A stretch of 64,000 nt of DNA from NCBI RefSeq assembly GCF_050948175.1, contig NW_027490169.1, forward strand, positions 930,001 through 994,000. The letters are read 5' to 3'. The position numbers and the translations under genes were made by a program. The notes beneath the pieces were generated by a model. The model did not search any database and had not been told where the DNA came from. It saw only the letters and a program-made list of their open reading frames with translations. Shown piece after piece: positions 27,215 to 38,802 of the stretch. The DNA comes from Xylocopa sonorina (Eukaryota > Arthropoda > Insecta > Hymenoptera > Apidae). Every line of letters begins with the position of its first letter. Position 1 is the stretch's first letter.

Positions 27215-27218
27215 GTAG
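27215..27218. other. Target-site duplication GTAG (left copy; right copy 28637-28640)
   Basis: The monomer reads TTGCTAGGAAGTAG up to 27218 and resumes GTAGCGTTTGCAG at 28637. GTAG is present on both sides of the insert, at monomer positions 21-24. This is seven positions to the right of the insert-1 target. Confidence 0.85.
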
Positions 27219-27536
27219 TGTCACTTCCTGGCGAACATATTATTCGTATCCCAGGAGGCTGAATGACACAAGCCTTTTAGTCGAGAATTCGGTCCGGTAT
27301 AAAACGCGTATGACCGGGTTCGTCGATTCTGGCAAGACGCGGGCACCGTAAACAATCGCGAACGCGTATAAGGAGGGATTTTACTTACCTTTCGCTGATT
27401 TCCCTCTTCTGCTTTCAGATGTGGCGATCGTCGAGGGTCATTCTCGGGGGAGTAGTCGGCGTACGGCTGGCTGAAATCGGCGTTGTGACAGTGGAGCTGC
27501 GATGAATGTCGCCGTCCGTCGATGAACGAAGACTAC

Positions 27537-27595
27537 TGGCGTTTCACCAACGTATTCCGCACGAGATAATGGGTTAAATTCTTCCTCCCGGCGCG
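27537..27595 (-). pseudogene. Broken counterpart of the insert-1 minus-strand coding trace
   Basis: RAGRKN (27578-27595) and EYVGETP (27537-27557) are encoded on the minus strand in two different frames. The interval from the start of one to the end of the other is 59 bp here against 60 bp in insert 1, consistent with a one-base deletion. Function unknown; the call depends on the insert-1 comparison. Confidence 0.3.
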
Positions 27596-28373
27596 AAGAG
27601 TTCGTTTATTGTTCAAGTTGTTACGAACTTGGAAGAATTTGTATTAAAATATAATTGAATTTAGAAATGGAGTTGGAATGAACTAGAACTCGATGTGGTA
27701 GAAAAATAATAAAGTATATTCTAAATCAAAGAGTACAGGAACAATTATTTCTAAGTATTAAGACTATGTTAACTATGAATTAGCAATTAGAACAAAGACT
27801 TTAGAACTAGGAACCTCATCGAGGCTGAGCAACGGCCCTAAGGCGCGACTTGGAAGAAACTTGGAATTGGAAGTGCCCGAAGGCGAGATAGAACTGTACC
27901 GTACTGACGGTATTGACTGACTGTGTCTCCCAATATGCGTCTGCGACCTCCTCGACTCTCGGAGCGCTTCGGTCGCGTGCGAACGTAGGTGGGAGTATGT
28001 GGACGCCCGAGTGGGGTCTCGGCGTTGCGTGGTGGGGTTAGCGGCGCATGCCGCTGAGGCGGTCGCGACCTCGCGCGTCGCGGGCTACTTAATTAGCGCA
28101 ACTTATGAATATAGAGATACAAGTATGAAATTAGAAATTACGCCTTAAATGTAAAATGTGTGTTGTTTGTGTCGTTATAAAGTAGTGTCGTGTAAATTCT
28201 ATGAGCTAGGAATACAGAGCTTAGAATATAGGAGTATATATATAATGTTAATTAATAAACTTAGAAATAGTATTTTGGGCATGGCAGATCTGGGATGATG
28301 AAATCGTAGAGTCCTTTGTACGGTGAGGGTTCCCGTCGTCGGATCTAGTGGAGGTTGAATCTCCTGGTACGTC

Positions 28374-28558
28374 CCTGGAGTGAGCGAGAGGGCGAGTTTC
28401 CCTGCAGGTAAGAGTGAGACGGTGGATGGCTCCTTGAGTGGGAGCGAGACAGCGCACATGGTCCTTGGTGCGAGCGAGATGGTGAGCACCTCTGCGGGTG
28501 CGAGTGAGACGGAGGGTATGTCCCCTGGAGTGAGAGAGACGGCGAGTTGCGCCTGGGT
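28374..28558. repeat. Minisatellite of about six units of about 30 bp inside insert 2
   Basis: Units follow a GTGAGCGAGACGG-like core (AGTGAGCGAGAGGGCGAG, AGAGTGAGACGGTGG, GGAGCGAGACAGCG, GCGAGCGAGATGGTGAG, GCGAGTGAGACGGAGGG, AGTGAGAGAGACGGCGAG) separated by CCTGGAG- or CTGCGGG-like spacers. The spacing stays near 30 bp, so frames on both strands read as degenerate ten-residue repeats (minus strand VSLTPG-like). Insert 1 has only one clear unit at 6185-6212, so this is an expansion specific to this copy or its source element. Confidence 0.8.
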
Positions 28559-28836
28559 GTTGCCTGTGGTGCAGGCGCGTGAGAGTCGTTGCTGTGGTGC
28601 GTTGAGAGGGTGGCAGGCGGCACGCCTGACCTCACAGTAGCGTTTGCAGATATCTACGTATCGAAGCAGTAGAGTTCTAATGCTTCTCAAAACGCGATAT
28701 CGCATCTCTTTTCTATGTTTCATGATGAGATATAATATTCATTGCGAATTGTCATGAGTACCTCGGATACACATCAAATGAATCTAAATGCGACACTTCC
28801 GTACTAGAAAGATGCGTTTGCAGATATCTACGTATC

Positions 28837-28877
28837 GAAGCAATAGAGTTCTAATGCTTCTTAAAACGCGATATCGC
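28837..28877. repeat. Dyad core of the monomer (two adjacent palindromes)
   Basis: In this consensus-like copy, GAAGCA at 28837-28842 pairs with TGCTTC at 28855-28860. The inner bases also pair except at the seventh pair and the central G-T, so 10 of 12 base pairs match. Seven bases further on, 28868-28877 is the perfect palindrome GCGATATCGC. The same arrangement is present in many monomers across the window, with frequent GTAGCA in the left arm. Whether it binds a protein or forms a cruciform is not shown by the sequence. Confidence 0.85.
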
Positions 28878-29229
28878 ATCTCATTTCTATGTTTCATGAT
28901 ATGATATAATATTCATTGCGAATTGTCATGTATACCTCGCACACACTTCAAATGAATGTAAACCCGACACTTCCTTCCTAGAAAATTACGTTTCCAGATG
29001 TCTACGTATCGAAGCAAAAGAGTTCTAATGCTTCTTAAAACGCGATATCGCATCTCATTTCTATGTTTCATGATAAGATATAATATTCATTGCGAAGTGT
29101 TATGTATTCCTCGTCTACACTACAAATGAATGTAAATGCGACACTTCCTTGCTAGGAAATAGCGTTTCCAGATGTCTACGCATCGAAGCAATAGAGTTCT
29201 AATGCTTCTTGAAACGCGATATCGCATCT

Positions 29230-30095
29230 CATTTCTATGCTTCATGACAAGCTATAATACTAATTGCAAAGTGTTACGTATACCTCGTATACACTTGAAT
29301 GAATGTAAGTGCGACACTTCCTTGCTAGGAAGTAGCGTTTGCAGTTGTCTACGTATCGAAGCAACAGAGTACTGGTGCTTCTTAAATCGCGATATCGCAT
29401 CTCATTTCTATGTTTCATGATAAGATATAATATTCATTGCGAAGTGTCATGTATACCTCGTATTCACTTCAAAAGAATGTAAATGCGACACTTCCTTGCT
29501 AGGAAATAGCGTTTGCAGATGTCTACTTATCGAAGAAATGGAGTTTTATGCTTCTTTAACCCCGATATCGCATCTCATTTCTATGTTTCGTGATAAGATA
29601 TAATATTCATTGTGGAGTGTTATGTATGAAGCGTATTTACTTCAAAAGAATGTAAATGCGGCACTTCCTTCCTAGGAAATAGCGTTTGCAGATGTCTACG
29701 TATCGTAGCAATAGAGTTCTAAAGCTTCTTAAAACGCGATATCGCATCTCATTTCTATGCTTCATGATAAGAAACAATATTAATTGCAAAGTGTTACGTA
29801 TACCTCGTATACACTTCAATGAAAGTATGTGCGACACTTCCTTGCTGGGAAGTAGCGTTTGCAGTTGTCTACGTATCGAAGCAACAGAGTACTGGTGCTT
29901 CTTAAATCGCGATATCGCATCTCATTTCTATGTTTCATGATAAGATATAATATTCATTGCGAAGTGTCATGTATACCTCGTATTCACTTCATAAGAATGT
30001 AAATGCGACACTTCCTTGCTAGGAAATAGCGTTTGCAGATGTCTACTTATCGAAGAAATGGCGTTTTATGCTACTTAAATCACAATATCGCATCT
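29230..30095. repeat. Three-monomer duplication (offset 520 bp)
   Basis: GTTGTCTACG followed by AAGCAACAGAGTACTGGTGC occurs at about 29344 and 29864, with shared flanks GCAAAGTGTTACG, TATACACTT and AATGAATG or AATGAAAG. The same variant also occurs near 16955, so the pair was built from a dispersed subfamily. Confidence 0.8.
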
Positions 30096-30262
30096 CATTT
30101 CTATGTTTCACGATAAGATATAATATTCATTGTGGAGTATTATGTATACATCGTATTCACTTCAAATGAATGTAAAGGCGACACTTTCTTTCTACGAAAT
30201 AGCGTGTCCACATGTCTACGTATCGTAGCAAAGGAGCGCTAATGTTTCCTAAAACGCGATAT

Positions 30263-30942
30263 CGCATCTCATTTCTATGTTTCATGATAAGACGTAGTAT
30301 TCATTGCGAAGTGTTATGTATACCTCGCATACACTTCCAATGAATGTAAATGCCAAACTTCCTTGCTAGGAAATAGCGTTTGCAGATGTCTACGTATCTT
30401 AGCAATAGTGTTCTAGTGCTACTTAAAACGCGATATCGCATCTCATTTCTGTGTTCCATGATAAGATATAATATTCATTGTGGAGTGTTATGACTACTTC
30501 GTATTCACCTCAAAAGAATGTAAATGCGACACTTCCCTGCTAGGAAATAGCGTTTGCAGAAGTCGAAACAATACAGTTCTAATGCTTCGTAAAACGAGAT
30601 GTCGCATCTCATTTCTATGTTTCATGATAAGACGTAGTATTCATTGCGAAGTGTTATGTATACCTCGCATACACTTCCAATGAATGTAAATGCCAAACTT
30701 CCTTGCTAGGAAATAGCGTTTGCAGATGTCTACGTATCTTAGCAATAGTGTTCTAGTGCTACTTAAAACGCGATATCGCATCTCATTTCTGTGTTCCATG
30801 ATAAGATATAATATTCATTGTGGAGTGTTATGACTACTTCGTATTCACCTCAAAAGAATGTAAATGCGACACTTCCCTGCTAGGAAATAGCGTTTGCAGA
30901 AGTCGAAACAATACAGTTCTAATGCTTCGTAAAACGAGATGT
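30263..30942. repeat. Tandem dimer duplication, 340-bp period
   Basis: Two consecutive copies of a two-monomer unit appear identical by eye. Both carry GACGTAGTATTC, TGCCAAACTTCC, ATGACTACTTCG and the shortened GCAGAAGTCGAAACAATAC, which lacks 8 bp of the usual monomer and makes the period 340 rather than 348 bp. The apparent identity implies a recent event. Confidence 0.9.
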
Positions 30943-31799
30943 CGCATCTCATTTCTATGTTTCATGATAAGATATAATATTCATAGCGAAGTGTCACTTA
31001 TACCTTGGATACACTTCAGGTGAATGTAAATGCGGCAGTTCCTTCCTAGGAAATAGCGTTTGCAGATGTCTCCGTATCGAAGCGATTGAGTTCTAATGCT
31101 TCTTAGAACGGGATATCGCATCTCATTTCTATGCTTCGTGATAAGATATAATATTCATTGCGAAGTGCCACTTATACCTCGCATACACTTCAAATGAGTG
31201 TAAATGCGACACTACCTTGCAAGGAAATAGCGATTGCAGATGCCTACGTATCGAACCAATAGAGTTCTAATGCTTCTTGGAACGGGATATCGCATCTCAT
31301 TTCTATGCTTCATGATAAGATATAATATTAATTGCGAAGTGTCATGTATACCTTGTATTCACGTCAGAAGAATGTAAATGCGACACTTCCTTGCTAGGAA
31401 ATAACGTTTGCAGATGTCTACGTATCGTAGCAATAGAGTTCCAATGCTTCTTAAAACGCGATATCAAATCACATTTCAATGTTTCACGATAAGATATAAT
31501 ATTCATTGTGGAGTGTTATTTATACCTCGTATTCACCTCAAAAGAATGTAAATGCGAAACTTCTTGCTAGGAAATAGCGTTTGCAGATTTCTGCGTATCG
31601 TAGCATTAGATTTCTGTTGCAACTCAAAACGCGATATCGCATTACATTTCTATGTTTCATGATAAGATATAATATTTATTGCGAAGTGTCACGTATATAT
31701 CGCTACACATCAAATGAATGTAAATGCGACACTTCCTTGCTAGGAAATAGCGTTTGCTGATGTCTACGTATCGTGGCAATAGAGTTCTAATGCTTCTCA

Positions 31800-33330
31800 A
31801 AACGCGATATCGCATCACATTTCTATGTTTCATGAGAACATATAATAATCATTGCGAAGTATTATGTATACCTCGCATACACTTCAAATGAATGTAAATG
31901 CGACACTTCCTTGTTAGGAAATAGCGTTTGCAGATGTCTACGTATAGTAGCAGTAGAGTTCTAATGCTTCTCAAAACGCGATATCGAATCTCATTTCTAT
32001 GTTTCATGATAAGATATAATATTCACTGCGAAGTTACATGTATACCTCGTATTCACTTCAAAAGAACGTAAATGCGACACTTCCTTGATAGGAAGTAGCG
32101 TTTGCAAATGTCCACGTATCGTAGCAATAGAGTTCTAACAATTCTTAATTCGCTATATCGCATCCCATTCCTATGTATCATGATAAGATATAATATTAAT
32201 TGCGAAGTGTCATGTATACCTCGTATTCATTTCAAAAGAATGCAAATGCGACACTTCCTTGCTAGGAAATAGCGTTTGCATGAGTGTACGTATCGTAGCA
32301 ATAGAGATCTAATGCTTCTCAAAACATGATATCGCATCTCATTTCTATGCTTTGTTATAAGATATAATATTCATTGTGCAATGTTATGTATACCTCGCAT
32401 TCACTTCAAAAGTATATAAAAGCGACACTTCCTTGCTAGGAAATAGCGTTTGCAGATGTATACGTATCGAAGCAATAAAGTTCTAATGCATCTTATATCG
32501 CGATATCGCATCTCATATCTATGTTTCGTGATAATATATAATATTCGTTGTGCAATGTTATGTATACCTCGCATTCACTTCAAAAGTATATAAAAGCGAC
32601 ACTTCCTTGCTAGGAAATAGCGTTTGCAGATGTCTACGTATCGAAGCAATAAAGTTCTAATGCATCTTATATCGCGATATCGCATCTCAATTCTATGTTT
32701 CATGATAATATATAATATTCATTGTGCAATGTTATGTATACCTCGCACTCACTTCAAAAGAATGTAAATGCGACACGTCCTTGCCATGAAATAGCGTTTG
32801 TAGATGTCTAAGTATCATAGCAATAGCGTTCTAAAGCTTCTTAAAACGCGATATCACATCACATTTCTATGTTTCATGATAAGATATAATATTCATTGCG
32901 AAGTTTTCACGTATTCCTCGTATTCACTTCAAATGAATGTAAATGCGGCACTTCCTTCCTAGGAAATAGCGTTTGCAGATGTCTACGTATCGTAGCAAGC
33001 GTGTTATAATGCTACTTAAAACGAGATATCGCATCTCATTTCTATGTTTCATGAGAACATATAATAATCATTGCGAAGTATTCTGTATACCTTGCATACA
33101 CTTCAAATGAATGTAAATGCGATACTTCCTTGGTAGGAAATAGCGTTTGCAGATGTCTACGTATAGTAGCAATAGAGTTCTAATGCTTCTCAAAACGCGA
33201 TATCGAATCTCATTTCTATGTTTCATGATAAGATATAATATTCACTGCGAAGTTACATGTATACCTCGTATTCACTTCAAAAGAACGAAAATGCGACACT
33301 TCCTTGCTAGGAAATAGCGTTTGCAAATGT
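31800..33330. repeat. Seven-monomer-spaced block pair (offset about 1,219 bp)
   Basis: The blocks at about 31800-32110 and 33020-33330 share CATGAGAACATATAATAATC, CGTATAGTAGC, ATATCGAATCTC and CACTGCGAAGTTACATG. Between them, 32375-32720 contains two adjacent monomers sharing AAGTATATAAAAGCGAC and TGTGCAATGTTATG, 174 bp apart. Confidence 0.8.
32690..33080. repeat. Block copied at about 38965-39350 (36 monomers away)
   Basis: GACACGTCCTTGC(C/T)ATGAAATAGC, GAAGTTTTCACGTATTCC, GCGGCACTTCCTTCC and the (G/T)CAAG(C/T)GTGTTATAATGCTAC variant occur in the same order in both places. Confidence 0.75.
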
Positions 33331-36300
33331 CAACGTATCGTAGCAATCGTGTTATATTGCTTCTCATAACGAGAGATCGCATCTCATTTCTCTGTTTCAT
33401 GATAACATATAATATTCATTGCGAAGTGTTATGTATTCCTCGCATACACTTCAAATGAATGTAAATACGACACTTCCTTGCTAGGAAGTAGCTATTGCAG
33501 CTGTCTACGTATCGAAGCAATAGAGTTCCAATGCTTCTTAAAACGCGATATCAAATCACATTTCTATGTTTCACGATAAGATATAATATTCATTGTGGAG
33601 TGTTATTTATACCTCGCATTCACTTCAAAAGAATGTAAATGCGACACTTCCTGGCTAGGAAATAGCGTTTGCAGATGCCTACGTATCGCAGAAATAGTGT
33701 TCTAATGCTTCTTAAAATGCGATATCGCATCTCATTCCTATGTTTCATGATGAGATATAATATTCATTGCCAATTGTCATGTATACCTCGTATTCACTTC
33801 AAAAGGATGTAAATGCGACACTTCCTTGCTAGGAAATAGCTTCTGCAGATGTCCACGTATCGTAGCAACAGAGTTCTAATGCTTTTTAGATCGCTATATA
33901 TCACCTCATTTCTAAGTTTCATGATAAGATATAATATTCATTGCGAACTGTTATGTATTTCTCGTCTACACTTCAAATCAATGTAAATACGACAGTTCCT
34001 TGGCAGAAAATGGCGAATGTAGATGTCTACGAATCGAAGCAATAGAGTTCTAGTGCTTCTTAAAACGGGATATCGCATCCCATTTATATGTCTCATGATA
34101 AGAAATAATAGCCACTGCGAAGTGTCATGTATAGCTCGTATTCACTTCAATAGAATGTAAATGCGGCACTTCTATGATAGGAAGTAGCGTTCGCAGATGT
34201 CTACCTATCGAAGTAATAGAGTTCTATTGCTTCTCAAAACACAAAATCGCATCTCATTTCTATGTTTCATGACAAGATATAATGTTCATTGCGGAGGGTT
34301 ATGTATATCTCGTCTATACTTAAAAAGAATGTAAATGCGACACTTCCTTGCTAGGAAATAGCGTTTGCAGATTACTACGTATCGTAGCAACAGAGTTCTA
34401 ACGCTACTTAAAACGCGATATCGCATCTCATTTCTATGTTTCATGATAAGATATAATATTCATTGCGAAGTGGCATGTATACCTCGTATTCGCTTCAAAA
34501 TAATGCAAACGCGGCACTTCTTTGCTGGGAAATAACGTTTGCACATGTCTACGTATCGAAGCAACAGATTTCTAATGCTTCTTAAATCGCGATATAGCAA
34601 CTCACTTCTACGTTTCATGATAAGATATAATATTCATTGTGCAGTGCTATGTATATCTCGTCTACACTTCAAATGAATGTAAATGCGACACTTCCCTCCT
34701 AGGAACTAGCGTTTGCAGATGTCTACGTATCGAGGCAATAGTGTGCTAATGCTTCTTAAAGCGCCATATCGCACCACATTTCTATGTTTCATGATAAGAT
34801 ATAATATTCATTGCCAAATGTCATGTATACCTCGTATTCCTTTCAAAAAAATGTAAGTGCGACACTTCCATGCTAGTAAGTAGCGCGTGCAGATGTCTAC
34901 GTATCGAGCATTAGGATTCTAATGCTTCTGAAATCGCAATATCGCATCTCATTTCTATGTTTCATGATAAGATATAATATACATCGTGCAGTGTTATGTA
35001 TACCTCGTATACACTTTAAATGAATGTAAATGCGACACTTCCTTGCTAGGATGTAGCGTTTGCAATTGTCTACGTAAGAAGCAATAGAGTTCTAGTGCTT
35101 CTCAAAACGCGATATCGCATCCCATTTCTATGTTTCATGATAATATATAATATTCATTGTGGAGTGTTATGTATACCTCCTATTCACTTCAAAGGAATGT
35201 AAATGCGACACTTCCTTGCTAGGAAATAGCGTCTGCAGATATCTACGTATCGTAGCAATAGAGTTCTAATGCTGCATAAAACGCGATATCGCATCTCATT
35301 TCTATGTATCATGATAGGATATAATATTCATTGTGCAGTGTTATGTATACCTCGCATTCACTTCAAATGATTGTAAATGCGACACTTCCTTGCTAGGATA
35401 TAGAGATGGCAGATGTCTACGTATCGAAGCAACAGAGGTCTAATGCTTCTTAAAACGAGATATCGCATCACATTTCTATGTTTTACGATAAGATATAATA
35501 TTGATTGCGAAGTGTCACGTATACCTCGTATTCACTTCAAAATAATGTAAATGCGACACTTCCTTGCTAGGAAATAGCGTTTGCAGATGTCTCCGTATCG
35601 TAGCATTGGATTTCTAATGCTTCTCAAAACGCGATATCGCATCTCATTTCTATGTTTCATGATAAGATATAATATTCATTGCGAAATGTCCTGTATACCA
35701 CGCATACACTTCAAATGAATGTAAATGCGACTCTTCCTTGCTAGGAAGTAGCGTTTGCAGATGTCTACGTATCGAAGCAATAGATTTCTAATGCTTCTTA
35801 AATCGCGATATTGCAACACACTTCTACGTTTCATGATAAGATATAATATTCATTGTGCAGTGCTCTGTATATCTCGTCTACACTTCAAATGAATGTAAAT
35901 GCGACACTTCCCTCCTAGGAACTAGCGTTTGCAGATGTCTACGTATCGTGGCAATAGTGTGCTAATGCTTCTTAAAGCGACATATCGCACCACACTTCTA
36001 TGTTTCATGACAAGATATAATATACATTGCCAAGTGTCATGTACACCTCGTATTCCTTTCAAAAAAATGTAAGTGCGACACTTCCATGCTAGCAAGTAGC
36101 GTTTGCAGATGTCTACGTATCGAGCAATAGGATTCTAATGCTTCTGAAATCGCAATATCGCATCTCATTTCTATGTTTCATGATAAGATATAATATATAT
36201 CGTGCAGTGTTATTTATACCTCGTATACACTTTAAATGAATGTAAATGCGACACTTCCTTGCTAGGATATAGAGATGGCAGATGTCTACGTATCGAAACA

Positions 36301-36720
36301 ATAGAGTTCTAATGCTTAAAACGGGACACCGCATGTCATTTCTATGTTTCATGATAAGATATAATATTCATTGCGATGTGTCATGTATACCTTGCATACA
36401 CTTCAAATGAATGTAAATGAGACACTTCCTTGCTAGGAAATAGCGTTGGCAGATGTCTACGTATCGCAGCACTAGAGTTCTAATGCCTCTTAAAACGCGA
36501 TATCGCATCACATTTCTATGTTTCATGATAGGATATAATACTCATTGCGAAGTGTCACATATACCTCGCATACACTTCAAATGAATGTAAATGTGACACT
36601 TCCTTGTTAGGAAATAGCGTTTGCAGATTTCTACGAATCGGAGCAATAGAATTCTAATGCTTCTTATATCGTCATATCGCATCTCATTTCTACGTTACAT
36701 GATAAGATATAATATTCATT

Positions 36721-38802
36721 GCGAAGTTTCATGTGTTCCTCGTATTCACTTCAAAAGAATGTAAATGCGACACTTCCTTGATAGGAAATAGCGTTTGCAG
36801 ATTTCTACGAATCGGAGCATTAGAATTCTAATGCTTCTTATATCGTCATATCGCACCACATTTCTATGTTACATGATAAGATATAATATTCATTGCGAAG
36901 TTTCATGTGTTCCTCGTATTCGCTTCAAATGAATGTAAATGCGACACTTCCTTTCTAGGAAATAGCGTTTTCAGATGTCTACGTATCGTAGCAATAGTGT
37001 TCTGATGCTTCCTAAAACGCGATATCGCATCTCATTTCTGTGTTTCATGATAAGATATGATATTCATTGCCAAGTGGCATGTATACCTCGCATACACTTC
37101 AAATGAATGTAAATGCGACACTTCCTTGCTAGGAAATAGCGTTTGCAGTTGTCTACGTGTCGAAGCAATGGAGATCTAATGCTTCTTAAAACGCGCCTTC
37201 GCATCTCATTTCTATGTTTCATGATAAGGTATAATATTCATTGTGAAGTGACATGCATACCTCGTATTCACTTCAAAAGAATGTAAATGCGACACTTCCT
37301 TGCTAGGACGTTGCGTTTGCAGATGTCTACGTATCGATGCAGTAGAGTTCTAATGCTTCTTATACGAGCTTTTGCATCACATTTCTACGGTTCATGATAA
37401 GATATAATATTCATTGCGAAGTGACGTGCATACCTCGTATTCACTTCAAAAGAATGTAAATGCAACACTTCCTTGCTAGAAAGTAGCGTTTGCAGATGTC
37501 TAGGTATCGAATCAATAGAGTTCTAAAGCTTCTTAAACGAGCTTTCGCATCTCATTTCTATGTTTCATGATAATATATAATATTCATTCTGCAATGTTAT
37601 GTATAACTCGCATTCACTTCAAAAGAATATAAATGCGACTCTTCCTTCCAAGGAAATAGCGTTTGCAGATTTCTACATATCGTAGCAATAGAGTTCTAAT
37701 GCTTCTCAAAACACGATATCGCATCTCATTTCTATGTTTCATGATAAGATATAATATTCATTGCGAAGTTTCATGTGTTCCTCGTATTCACTTCAAAAGA
37801 ATGTAAATGCGACACTTCCTTGATAGGAAATAGCGTTTGCAGATTTCTACGAATCGGAGCATTAGAATTCTAATGCTTCTTATATCGTCATATCGCACCA
37901 CATTTCTATGTTACATGATACGATATAATATTCATTGCGAAGTTTCATGTGTTCCTCGTATTCGCTTCAAATGAATGTAAATGCGACACTTCCTTTCTAG
38001 GAAATAGCGTTTTCAGATGTCTACGTATCGTAGCAATAGTGTTCTGATGCTTCCTAAAACGCGATATCGCATCTCATTTCTGTGTTTCATGATAAGATAT
38101 GATATTCATTGCCAAGTGGCATGTATACCTCGCATACACTTCAAATGAATGTAAATGCGACACTTCCTTGCTAGGAAATAGCGTTTGCAGTTGTCTACGT
38201 GTCGAAGCAATGGAGATCTAATGCTTCTTAAAACGCGCCTTCGCATCTCATTTCTATGTTTCATGATAAGGTATAATATTCATTGTGAAGTGACATGCAT
38301 ACCTCGTATTCACTTCAAAAGAATGTAAATGCGACACTTCCTTGCTAGGACGTTGCGTTTGCAGATGTCTACGTATCGATGCAGTAGAGTTCTAATGCTT
38401 CTTATACGAGCTTTTGCATCACATTTCTACGGTTCATGATAAGATATAATATTCATTGCGAAGTGACGTGCATACCTCGTATTCACTTCAAAAGAATGTA
38501 AATGCAACACTTCCTTGCTAGAAAATAGCGTTTGCAGATGTCTAGGTATCGAATCAATAGAGTTCTAAAGCTTCTTAAACGAGCTTTCGCATCTCATTTC
38601 TATGTTTCATGATAATATATAATATTCATTCTGCAATGTTATGTATAACTCGCATTCACTTCAAAAGAATATAAATGCGACTCTTCCTTCCAAGGAAATA
38701 GCGTTTGCAGATTTCTACATATCGTAGCAATAGAGTTCTAATGCTTCTCAAAACACGATATCGCATCTCATTTCTATGTTTCATGATAAGATATAATATT
38801 CA
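36721..38802. repeat. Tandem duplication of a six-monomer unit (1,041 bp)
   Basis: The unit 36721-37761 is followed directly by its copy 37762-38802. Private variants include TTTCATGTGTTCC, ACGAATCGGAGC, AAACGCGCCTTCGC, TATACGAGCTTTTGC, TTAAACGAGCTTTCGC and TTCTGCAATG. I noticed only isolated differences (for example CATGATACGATAT in the second copy and GAAAGTAGCG versus GAAAATAGCG). A related but diverged version of its first monomers lies at 340-520. Confidence 0.9.

Larger units (their letters stand above)
6368..27218. repeat. 174-bp satellite array, segment 2 (about 120 monomers)
   Basis: The monomer resumes at 6368 and continues in the same orientation, with monomer-length spacing, to the second insert. 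Monomers are mostly diverged singles, with local expansions annotated separately. A few are truncated or carry short insertions (10150-10180, 17948-17985, 21624-21660, 22481-22540, 24399-24420). Nothing gene-like is present; short open frames on either strand consist of satellite sequence and occur at repeated monomer phases. Confidence 0.97.
27219..28636. mobile_element. Insert 2: probable solo LTR, 1,418 bp, related to insert 1
   Basis: It starts TGTCACTTCCTGGCG and ends CGCCTGACCTCACA, with a GTAG duplication on both sides. It is in the same orientation as insert 1 and collinear with it: shared blocks include ACCTTTCGCTG (27387-27397), CTGCGACCTCCTCG near 27950, an 18-bp block at 28027-28044 that differs from insert 1 at one base, and the right end around GGGTGGCA (28608-28615). 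TATAAAA lies at 27298-27304 and AATAAA at 27708-27713 on the plus strand; neither fixes the orientation. The longest open frame is 174 codons (minus strand, 28199-28723), but it starts in satellite outside the element and is repetitive over the minisatellite, so I do not call it a gene. The two inserts are clearly diverged, so they are independent insertions rather than one duplicated with the array. Confidence 0.7.

Noticed and set aside
27298..27304. TATAAAA as a promoter that fixes insert orientation
   Set aside because: Insert 1 lacks it at the matching place and instead has TATAAATA on the opposite strand at 4913-4920, so neither box is reliable alone.
27219..28636. Insert 2 being a duplicate of insert 1 carried along by array amplification
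   Set aside because: The inserts differ in length and at many bases, have different target duplications (CTAG and GTAG) and different monomer positions, so they inserted independently.
28199..28723. A 174-codon gene ending at the second insert
   Set aside because: The frame starts in satellite outside the insert, crosses the insert boundary and is open mainly over a 30-bp minisatellite whose unit length preserves frame. It is not a conserved gene.
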